Source of the DNA: Levilactobacillus angrenensis
GTDB lineage: Bacteria > Bacillota > Bacilli > Lactobacillales > Lactobacillaceae
DNA length: 32,329 bases
NCBI RefSeq assembly: GCF_003946085.1
Contig: NZ_RHOB01000026.1
Coordinates: forward strand, 1 to 32,329
Reading direction: 5' to 3'
Shown: in pieces, positions 6,904 to 13,431 of the stretch
Numbering within the stretch: position 1 is the first letter of the stretch
Layout: each line of letters opens with the position of its first letter
Program-made: the position numbers and the translations under genes
The notes under the pieces: generated by a model
What the model was told of the DNA's origin: nothing
The model's database searches: none
What the model saw: the letters and a program-made list of their open reading frames with translations, nothing else

Positions 6904-8313
6904 ATGACCCGTCAGACTCATGCAGCGTGCACGTCATTTTTAGCTGGTAAACAGGCGACCATTGACGGCAGTACGCTGATTGCCCGCAACGAAGATAACT
7001 TCGTCGCCATTTGGCCCAAACGCGCACAGATTCACGCAGCCAATGAACCGCGCGACCTCAATTTCATTTCCAAGGGCAACCACTTTACCACGACCCTGCC
7101 GAAAAAATCTTATCATTATACGGCAATGCCCGATACCGACCCTAGTGAAGGTTTTTACGAAGAGAGCGGGATTAACGAAAAGAACGTGGCCATGAGTGCC
7201 ACCGAAAGTGCCTATACCAATTCTCGCGTCTTGGGCGTGGACCCGTTAGTTACTGATGGTATCGCTGAAGATGCCATGGTGACCGTCGTTTTACCCTACG
7301 TGGACGCCGCACGAGCCGGGATTCAACGGCTTGGCGACCTGGTCACGACTAACGGCGCTGCCGAAACCAACGGCGTGTTGTTTAGCGACAGCGAAGAGGT
7401 CTGGTACATGGAAATCGTGAGCGGTCATCACTGGGTCGCCCAACGGATTCCGGATGATGCCTACGCCGTGGTCGCCAACCAACTGGCCATTGAAGACATC
7501 GACTTCGATGACCCTAAAAACTTCATGTCTTCACAAGGCATCCGTCACTTTGTCCAGGCCAACCGCTTAAATCCCGACGGCAATCGTTTCAACTCCCGAC
7601 ATATTTTTGGCACGCAAACCAGTGATGACGCCCACTACAACACGCCGCGGGTCTGGTACGGCCACAAGGTGTTCACGCCCAGCGCGTTCGAAAACCCGAC
7701 TAGCCAAGACCTGCCGTTCATCCGCCACGCCGAACAAAAAATCAGCGTCGCGGCCGTGCAAGAATTTCTCGGGTCGCACTACCAGGAAACGCCGTACGAC
7801 CCACTGGGCACCGGCACGGAAACCGAAAAGCACCAGTTCCGGGCAGTCGGGCTGTCTCGTACCCAGAACTCACACGTCCTGCAAATTCGCCGCAACGTCC
7901 AACCGGTCTTGGCTGGCGTCATTTGGCAATGCCTGGGCAACCCCGCATTTAGTCCTTACCTGCCCTTCTACGCGCAAGGCGACCAGGTCGGCGCTGCTTA
8001 CAGTGCGGACAACCACGACTACAATCAGAAGAACCCCTATTGGGCCAATAAATTGCTCGACGTCTTAAGCGAAGCCCACTACCACCAGAATCGCAAGCTC
8101 TTAGACGGTTTCCTTAAGCAAACGCAAATCGCCGGCTACCACCGCTTACAGGTCGGTGACCAGCAGGCGACCACCTCGGCCACGGGACTGGGGGCGTTCA
8201 ACGCGACCACGGCAGCCACGATGGCCACGCTGATGCAAGAGCAAATCGGTAAGCTGGTCCAAGCCAACGCGGACCAATCGGCATTGACCTTTACCATGGA
8301 TGCCGGGTTGTAA
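6904..8313 (+). CDS. pepD: C69-family dipeptidase
   Basis: A 469-residue cysteine dipeptidase of the Ntn-hydrolase superfamily (MEROPS C69). The N-terminal ACTSFLAGKQATIDGSTL carries the nucleophile Cys9, followed by the characteristic GST..ARNED. Later family blocks include the GINEKNVAMSATES region, DAAETNGVLF-type segments and WYMEIVSGHHWVAQRIPDD. It cleaves a broad range of dipeptides in the cytosol; a signal peptide is absent. Length matches lactobacillar PepD (about 470). An ideal ribosome site (TAAGGAGG) sits about 9 bases before the ATG. The 8-residue leader before Cys9 may be removed for activation. Confidence 0.92.
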   Translation: MTRQTHAACTSFLAGKQATIDGSTLIARNEDNFVAIWPKRAQIHAANEPRDLNFISKGNHFTTTLPKKSYHYTAMPDTDPSEGFYEESGINEKNVAMSATESAYTNSRVLGVDPLVTDGIAEDAMVTVVLPYVDAARAGIQRLGDLVTTNGAAETNGVLFSDSEEVWYMEIVSGHHWVAQRIPDDAYAVVANQLAIEDIDFDDPKNFMSSQGIRHFVQANRLNPDGNRFNSRHIFGTQTSDDAHYNTPRVWYGHKVFTPSAFENPTSQDLPFIRHAEQKISVAAVQEFLGSHYQETPYDPLGTGTETEKHQFRAVGLSRTQNSHVLQIRRNVQPVLAGVIWQCLGNPAFSPYLPFYAQGDQVGAAYSADNHDYNQKNPYWANKLLDVLSEAHYHQNRKLLDGFLKQTQIAGYHRLQVGDQQATTSATGLGAFNATTAATMATLMQEQIGKLVQANADQSALTFTMDAGL

Positions 8314-8381
8314 TTTGGTATCGTTTTCAGGGCAAATGCGCTATAATGAAATTAGCAGCTAGCAGCGAAAGGAATGATTAG

Positions 8382-8618
8382 ATGGATGAAGTAGTCCTTT
8401 TCAACCCAGGAGATTCAATTGGTAACTTTCATGATTATCATGAAGCTGTGCAGCAAGCTCAGATTTACCAAGAGCGTCACGATAAATCCGGCCACGTCCT
8501 GGTCGTCAAGAGCGAACACGGGGAACCATCATTTGATATCTTTTTAGCGGAGCAACAGCTAACGGATAAGTCGGAGCCCTCAACCAAACAACGCTACACC
8601 GTTTCCAAGAAAATGTAA
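8382..8618 (+). CDS. Small protein of unknown function (78 aa)
   Basis: A 78-residue acidic-to-neutral soluble protein, not recognised. It has its own -10 (TATAAT, 8342-8347), a GAAAGGA ribosome site 8 bases before ATG and its own strong terminator, so it is very likely expressed. The middle (HVLVVKSEHGEPSFDIFLAEQQL) looks like two beta strands, and the C-terminus is basic (TVSKKM). No membrane segment or metal motif is visible. It lies downstream of the dipeptidase, but a separate promoter argues for independent expression. Confidence 0.7.
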   Translation: MDEVVLFNPGDSIGNFHDYHEAVQQAQIYQERHDKSGHVLVVKSEHGEPSFDIFLAEQQLTDKSEPSTKQRYTVSKKM

Positions 8619-8624
8619 TCAAAT

Positions 8625-8662
8625 AAAGCGCATCGCCAACAAAATCTGGCGATGCGCTTTTT
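8625..8662. terminator. Strong terminator after the 78-aa gene
   Basis: A perfect 14-bp stem (AAAGCGCATCGCCA at 8625-8638 with its complement at 8647-8660) is followed by T5. Because the upstream arm starts with AAA, it may also work weakly leftward. Confidence 0.9.
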
Positions 8663-8683
8663 AGTTTGGCGTTAAACGTCTGA

Positions 8684-9090
8684 AGGTTGAAAGTAACATC
8701 AATGCGGTAATTCCCGGAACGACAGTGTGCTGTCAATCAAAATTGGTGAAACCAGGAGCCTGCGTCAGCCAGAGATTCCGCCTGCTCTGCCTGTCTCCGG
8801 TGGATTGGTAATTACCAGCAACATCGTGTTAGAGACCAGCAGCTAGATCAGCTGTTACCTGGGGCTAAGCCGATTGTTACTGGTACGCACTCTTGTAGCC
8901 GGGAGTCCGCCAAATATGGGTTCAGCCGTGGGAGTTATCTTAGTGGCGCGGTTCATGCCGCTTAGATAACTGGCATCTTTGAGACGTGACCTGCGGCTCA
9001 AAGGCGAGGCGTCGAGACCGCCCTTTGGCTCGACCCGTCCGCCCCAGCGTTCCAACCCATATTTGGCGGACGGTAGGCGGCCAGTTCTCA
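8684..9090 (+). repeat. Dispersed intergenic repeat, copy B (full-length)
   Basis: This is the longest copy and fills the gap between the 78-aa gene and the end of uvrA. The left half (8684-8895) matches copy A and, at 8684-8795, copy C. The right half is the branched palindrome described separately. It is bounded by TAGCCGGGAGT (8896-8906) and GGTAGGCGG (9072-9080). No ORF, transposase or target duplication was recognised. Confidence 0.8.
8905..9071 (+). other. Branched palindrome (cloverleaf-like element), copy B
   Basis: A perfect 18-bp outer stem (GTCCGCCAAATATGGGTT at 8905-8922 with its complement at 9054-9071) encloses three hairpins. HP1 is GTTATCT...AGATAAC (8934-8970, extended by GGC/GCC). 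HP2 is CTTTGAG / CTCAAAG (8977-9003). HP3 is GTCGAG / CTCGAC (9011-9034). A single-stranded CCCCAGCGTTCCA precedes the closing arm. The same plan with changed stem sequences recurs at 27453-27594 (inverted) and in a shorter form at 27748-27867. Confidence 0.75.
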
Positions 9091-9175
9091 CTAGGATGCT
9101 GTAAGCGACTAATTTTTACGCCATGAATCGCACAGTGACCATGTTTCTAGCTAATTTCCGTCCTTCAATCTTCAG

Positions 9176-11689
9176 TTAAACGTGTTGCTCAAACAATGAC
9201 AACTGGGCCTTGAGGTATTTGCCCGTCACACTGCCAGGTGTCTCACTGACCGCTGCCGGCGTGCCCGTGGCGACCAGTTGGCCCCCGTTGATGCCGCCAC
9301 CGGGACCCATGTCGATGACGTAATCGGCGTTGGCGATCAGGTCCAAGTCGTGTTCAATTGCGATGACCGTGGCCCCCTGCTGGATCAGCTGATCAAAGAC
9401 CTTGACTAGCTGTTGAATGTCCAGCGGATGTAGGCCCACCGTGGGTTCATCAAAGATAAATAGCGTGCCGTTTTGCCGTTTGCCGATTCGTGAGACCAGC
9501 TTGAGCCGCTGTGCCTCACCACCGGACAACGCCGGCGTGCTCTCACCTAACAACAGGTAGCCCAGCCCCATATCATGTAGCGTCTGTAAGGTCTGTTCGA
9601 TTCCAGTCTCTTCAGTAAATATGGGCAAGGCTTCGTCCACGGACAGAGCCAAAACGTCGGCAATGCTGTAGTCATGCCATTTCACGGCTAGCGTCTCCTG
9701 ATTGTACCGTTGACCGTGACACTGTGGGCAAACTTCCGTAATGTCCGGCAAGTACTGGACATCTAAGGAAATCTGGCCAGTCCCACCACACATCGGGCAA
9801 GCCCCTGCTTTAACATTGTACGAAAAGCGACTGTTGGTATACCCATGAGCCTGCGCTTCCGGGGTGGCCGCAAAGAGTTTCCGCAGCCGATTCAAAATAT
9901 CCGTATAGGTGGCGACCGTGGAACGGACGTTTTTGCCGACCGGAACCGAATCGACCTTGACGACGTGACGAATGCCCGCCCGGTCCAGATGCGTGACGTG
10001 GTGCGGCAAGGTCCGATGGTCCACGTCGGCTTCGATGGCTGGAATCAGGCTATCTAAGACTAAGGTGGTCTTGCCGGCCCCACTCATCCCCGTGACCGTG
10101 GTCAGCCGGTTCTTCGGGAACTTAACCGCCACATCATCAATGTTGAAGCGGTGTTGGACCTCAATTGCCAGTTGACCCTTTTGCCACAGCGCCCGGTCAT
10201 CCAGCTGCGGTCGCTCGCGCAACGTGGCTGTGCCGTTGAGAAATGGCGCAATCAACGACCGCGGACTGTGCGCAATCTGGTCGACCGTCCCCTCGTCCAC
10301 CACGGTACCGCCAGTTTTACCAGCTCCTGGTCCAATCTCAATCACGTAATCGGCGGCCCCAATGATGCGGGTGTCGTGATCGACCACGACCACCGAATTG
10401 CCCTGGGCAACCAGTCCGTGAAAGGCCTTGATCAGCCCGGTCACGTTAGCGGGATGCAGCCCTACCGAGGGTTCATCCAAGACGTAAAGCACTCCCGTCG
10501 TGGCACTCCGTAACGTCCGGCCCAACTGAATCCGCTGGAGTTCACCGGTCGACAATGTGTCTCCTGGCCGACTCAACGTCAGGTAATCCAACCCCAGATC
10601 CACCATCGGCTGTAGGCTCAACCGCAATTCAGCGACCAAGTCACTACCTAATTTGTGCATTCGTTCTGGTAGCCAATCCACAATGGTCGTCGCAAATTCA
10701 CGTAACTCATTAACGGGTAAATCAGCCACTTCGGCGATATTTTTTCCATTTAATGTTTGTTTCAGTAATTGGGGATTCAACCGTGTCCCGTGGCAGTCGG
10801 GGCAGGTGTCAAACGTATAAAATTTATTGAGTTTAGCAATCGTCCGCTCATTTTTACTGGTGGCCATGCTGTCCTCGACGGCGGCGAAGGCGTTCTCGTA
10901 GACGGCTTTGTCCATGTGAAAGATTTTGCCTTTACTGCTGGGAATATCAATGGCCACGTACTGTTTCTTACCGTGGAGCACGCGTTGCTTATCGGCCTCA
11001 CTGAGCTCCTTATACGGAACGTCGATCGGAATCCCGATGGCATTGGCCACGATGGGCATAAAATTCCGGCCGGGCAGATGCCACGAAGCCACCGCGCCTT
11101 CCTCTAATGTCTGGTCTTCATTTTTAATAATCAGCGACGCGTCTAACTGACGCACCTGGCCGAGGCCGCCACAGGTAGGACAAGCTCCCGCCGAATTAAA
11201 GGCGAAGTCCTCCGCACCGGGAGCCCTAAACGTCACGCCACAAGTGGGACAGGTCACGTAGCCATCATTTTCCGCGACATCTAAGGTCGGCGGTACCTGG
11301 TGGCCGTTGGGACAGACTGGCGACCCCAGCCGCGAAAAGACCAGCCGCAAGATGTTAAAGCTCTCCGACATGGTCCCGACCGTTGAGCGCACACCGGGCA
11401 CCTGGGGCCGTTGGCGCAGTGCCAAGGCTGACGGCAAATACTCGACGGAATCGACCGCCGCTTTGCCCATCTGATTGATTCGCCGCCGAGTAAAGGTCGA
11501 CAGCGCATTCAAATACCGTCGCGCGCCTTCCGCATACAGTACCCCCATCGCTAACGAGGATTTCCCCGACCCACTGCGCCCCGTGATGGCCACGAACTTG
11601 TTCAGTGGAATATCCACGTCGAGGTCCTTGAGATTATTGACCTTGGCGCCGCGGACTTTGATTTTGGTTGGTAACTTAGTTGGTTCCAT
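9176..11689 (-). CDS. UvrA-like ABC ATPase lacking the UvrB-binding domain
   Basis: An 837-residue tandem ABC ATPase of the UvrA family: Walker A GRSGSGKSS (37-45) and GMSGAGKTT, signature segments LSTGELQRIQLG and LSGGEAQRLKLV, and Walker B LYVLDEPSVGLHP and LFIFDEPTVGLHP. Zinc-binding CPTCG/CPTCGG and CPMCGG/CPQCHG pairs are present. After RSTVGTMSES, canonical UvrA has about 100 residues that bind UvrB; here only a short CPNGHQ...CPTCG zinc ribbon remains, and total length is about 110 residues short. It resembles UvrA2/drug self-resistance paralogs, which bind DNA lesions or intercalators without UvrB. The ribosome site GAAAGGGG sits 8 bases before ATG. Confidence 0.88.
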   Translation of the reverse strand: MEPTKLPTKIKVRGAKVNNLKDLDVDIPLNKFVAITGRSGSGKSSLAMGVLYAEGARRYLNALSTFTRRRINQMGKAAVDSVEYLPSALALRQRPQVPGVRSTVGTMSESFNILRLVFSRLGSPVCPNGHQVPPTLDVAENDGYVTCPTCGVTFRAPGAEDFAFNSAGACPTCGGLGQVRQLDASLIIKNEDQTLEEGAVASWHLPGRNFMPIVANAIGIPIDVPYKELSEADKQRVLHGKKQYVAIDIPSSKGKIFHMDKAVYENAFAAVEDSMATSKNERTIAKLNKFYTFDTCPDCHGTRLNPQLLKQTLNGKNIAEVADLPVNELREFATTIVDWLPERMHKLGSDLVAELRLSLQPMVDLGLDYLTLSRPGDTLSTGELQRIQLGRTLRSATTGVLYVLDEPSVGLHPANVTGLIKAFHGLVAQGNSVVVVDHDTRIIGAADYVIEIGPGAGKTGGTVVDEGTVDQIAHSPRSLIAPFLNGTATLRERPQLDDRALWQKGQLAIEVQHRFNIDDVAVKFPKNRLTTVTGMSGAGKTTLVLDSLIPAIEADVDHRTLPHHVTHLDRAGIRHVVKVDSVPVGKNVRSTVATYTDILNRLRKLFAATPEAQAHGYTNSRFSYNVKAGACPMCGGTGQISLDVQYLPDITEVCPQCHGQRYNQETLAVKWHDYSIADVLALSVDEALPIFTEETGIEQTLQTLHDMGLGYLLLGESTPALSGGEAQRLKLVSRIGKRQNGTLFIFDEPTVGLHPLDIQQLVKVFDQLIQQGATVIAIEHDLDLIANADYVIDMGPGGGINGGQLVATGTPAAVSETPGSVTGKYLKAQLSLFEQHV

Positions 11690-11803
11690 ACCGTTTTCCC
11701 CTTTCTCAAATTAGTGCTGAGTTAATTTTCCCGCTAATATTGCGAGAACTCAAGTCAGGCGAATTTAAAATGGCCGGTTGATTTAAAAAAGTGGTCCTGA
11801 CCA

Positions 11804-11832
11804 TTGTCCCCTACCGCCGGACCCGGTATACT
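11804..11832 (+). promoter_or_regulatory. Promoter of the VanZ-like gene
   Basis: TTGTCC (11804-11809), a 17-bp spacer and TATACT (11827-11832) lie 24 bases before the ATG. Confidence 0.65.
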
Positions 11833-11855
11833 AGAAATATTGAGGGGGTGTGGCC

Positions 11856-12368
11856 ATGAGTCGTTGGGTACCAGCGATAATGGTGAGTCTGGTATGGCTC
11901 GGTCTCAGTCTAAACGCGGCATCTCATCGGCAGTATCGCCGGGTATGGTGGTGGCTAGGCTGTTGGGGGCTCAGTCTCTTGACGTGGACGCCCGTGGCGT
12001 TTTCCTTTGGTAGTGACAGCGTCAGCATCATCACGACCCACTGGATTGCCGGGGGCATCTGGGTACTCCAACCACTGGGCCGCGGCAGTGTCGATGCGTC
12101 ATTTTGGCTGAACATCTTAATGACCATGCCCCAAGGTTGCCTACTGCGCCTAAATTGGCCGCGCTTGCGTTGGCCCCAGTGGCTGCTGGCCGGCTTAGCG
12201 ACTGGCCTCAGCCTAGAGACTGGCCAAGCACTGGGCAATTGGCTCGTTCAGTTGGGCCGCTGGGTCGACATCAATGACGTCATTACCAACTGCACTGGCG
12301 TCGTGTTAGGAGCCGCACTAATGGCGCTAGCACAACGTTGGTGGCAAAAGAAATTTGAGGGGGATTAA
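11856..12368 (+). CDS. VanZ-like membrane protein
   Basis: A 170-residue membrane protein with about five hydrophobic helices. It has the VanZ-family layout: early W-T-P segment (LLTWTPVAFSFG), a NILMTMPQGCLL segment (family N-xx-xxP-G) and a late GRWVDINDVITNCTGVVLGAAL block matching the 'R.xD..D...N..G' signature. VanZ itself gives low-level teicoplanin tolerance; most homologs have unknown roles in the envelope. A GTG six bases upstream overlaps the GAGGGGGTG ribosome site, so the ATG at 11856 is preferred. It overlaps the expression unit of the next gene (2-base gap). Confidence 0.85.
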   Translation: MSRWVPAIMVSLVWLGLSLNAASHRQYRRVWWWLGCWGLSLLTWTPVAFSFGSDSVSIITTHWIAGGIWVLQPLGRGSVDASFWLNILMTMPQGCLLRLNWPRLRWPQWLLAGLATGLSLETGQALGNWLVQLGRWVDINDVITNCTGVVLGAALMALAQRWWQKKFEGD

Positions 12369-12370
12369 CC

Positions 12371-12664
12371 ATGTTTATGACAACTGGTGGGCTGAACCGG
12401 ACCCACGCAATTCAAGGAATCTTAACGGCAACGGCTAGCACCATGCTGCGGTCGGAAAAGCCAGATGAATTTTCACTGTTTGACGGATTATTTGATGAGG
12501 TCAAACAAGACCTGATGAAACAGGCCCAGGAAGCAGACGCCGATGGTTTGATCGAAGTTCGGTTCAATACCGAGGTCGTGCGCATGAACGTGGCACCCAA
12601 ATTTTTAGTCGTTCACGGCTATGGCACCGCCGTTAAATTTCCAAATTCAAAAAAAGTTGAATAA
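12371..12664 (+). CDS. Divergent YbjQ/UPF0145-like small protein
   Basis: A 97-residue soluble protein. Its end (AQEADADGLIEVRFNTE ... VVHGYGTAVKF) lines up with the UPF0145 protein encoded at 31523 ([16 protein letters not shown] ... [10 protein letters not shown]), and its start carries the matching TTG/IQGI segment. The region between is shorter and more acidic than in classical YbjQ, so it is a diverged member of this beta-alpha fold, which is thought to form pentamers. Function is unknown. It starts 2 bases after the VanZ-like stop with a GAGGGGG ribosome site, so the two are surely cotranscribed. Confidence 0.7.
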   Translation: MFMTTGGLNRTHAIQGILTATASTMLRSEKPDEFSLFDGLFDEVKQDLMKQAQEADADGLIEVRFNTEVVRMNVAPKFLVVHGYGTAVKFPNSKKVE

Positions 12665-12716
12665 AGGGGTTCCCTTTTCTAGAACTTTAGTGTAATATAT
12701 TACTTGTTGTTGAGTT

Positions 12717-12800
12717 GCCCCGATGGCGGAACTGGCAGACGCGCAGCGTTCAGGTCGCTGTTTGAGAGATCAAGTACAGGTTCGAATCCTGCTCGGGGCA
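12717..12800 (+). tRNA. tRNA-Leu (anticodon CAG)
   Basis: An 84-nt class II tRNA. The acceptor GCCCCGA/TCGGGGC closes the molecule with discriminator A at 12800. The anticodon stem-loop CAGCG-TTCAGGT-CGCTG gives anticodon CAG (12751-12753), and a long variable arm (TTGAGAGATCAAG) and the TTCGAAT T-loop are present. CCA is not encoded. A weak promoter (TTCCCT, 17 bp, TAATAT) precedes it. No integrase or duplicated tRNA end is seen nearby. Confidence 0.97.
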
Positions 12801-12814
12801 TCACGAATAACTCG

Positions 12815-12847
12815 AAAAAGCACTTCGCAATTGCGGAGCGCTTTTTT
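12815..12847 (+). terminator. Terminator of tRNA-Leu
   Basis: AAAGC-A-CTTCGC / GCGGAG-C-GCTTT with an AATT loop is followed by a T6 run. Confidence 0.85.
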
Positions 12848-12939
12848 GTTATCTAAAAATGACTGAAAACAGCTGAAAGCAAGGCTAAACTACAGGCGAG
12901 GTGTACAAATCGTGCACAAATTAGCTTAAAAACAGCCGG

Positions 12940-13192
12940 AGACAGCCAGAGATGGAGCCAGCTGTGTCGACGGTGTTGGCTGAGGTTCTTTCTCAGCCTA
13001 CAGCGTGGGGCGACTTGGGAGACTGGCGGGGCTTGCCAGGCTTCAAAGCGAACTGGAAGCCCGTTCTTTGGCTGGAAGTGTCCCCCATAGCAGGCGAAAT
13101 CTCTGGCTGACGCAGGCTCCTGGTTTCACTAGATTCAGCGGACAGAACCTTGTCTTTCCGTGAATTACCGCGTCAACGCTACTTTCAAGCCG
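12940..13192 (-). repeat. Dispersed intergenic repeat, copy C (inverted) with extra hairpins
   Basis: Read leftward, 13192-13089 matches the left module of copies A and B: TTGAAAGTAGC, GCGGTAATTCACGGA, GTGAAACCAGGAGCCTGC, then GTCAGCCAGAGATT and CGCCTGCT. Beyond that, 12940-13088 diverges from B but is again rich in hairpins, including GGCTGAG/CTCAGCC, CTGGC/GCCAG and GGCTTC/GAAGCC, so it may be a variant branched module. It sits in the 630-bp gap after tRNA-Leu; the rest of that gap (13193-13387) shows no recognised gene. Confidence 0.65.
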
Positions 13193-13387
13193 ATTTCAAA
13201 TGCTTACCCGCCAAAACAAAACCACCGCACGACATCACTGTCGCCGGTGGCCTTATATTACCGTCCCCATCAGGATTAGGAACAACTGTAAAATACCACA
13301 TCTACTGTCAAGTGGCGGTAATCCCGCCTGTAGCCGCCGGGTTTCACCGGCTAGCTAACATACCCGTGGCGCAAATCTTGATGACGA

Positions 13388-13426
13388 CTAAAAAATCGAC
13401 GGGTCAACGACCTATCGATTTTTTAG
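13388..13426. terminator. Terminator of the LRR surface protein gene
   Basis: A perfect 12-bp stem CTAAAAAATCGA / TCGATTTTTTAG (13388-13399 with 13415-13426) has an inner GGTC/GACC. A-rich and T-rich arms make it able to work in both directions. Confidence 0.85.
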
Positions 13427-13431
13427 TTTAC

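Noticed and set aside
7607-8068. Basic 153-codon frame inside the dipeptidase gene
   Set aside because: Shifted-frame shadow of pepD; very Arg/Thr/Ser-rich as expected for such shadows.
8684-9090. CRISPR array or classical MITE
   Set aside because: Repeats are not regularly spaced and have no spacers; no terminal repeats with target duplications were found, so a plain MITE is not proven.
12717-12800. tRNA-Leu as an attachment site for an integrated element
   Set aside because: No integrase, no duplicated tRNA 3' end, and the following DNA is a terminator plus the dispersed repeat.
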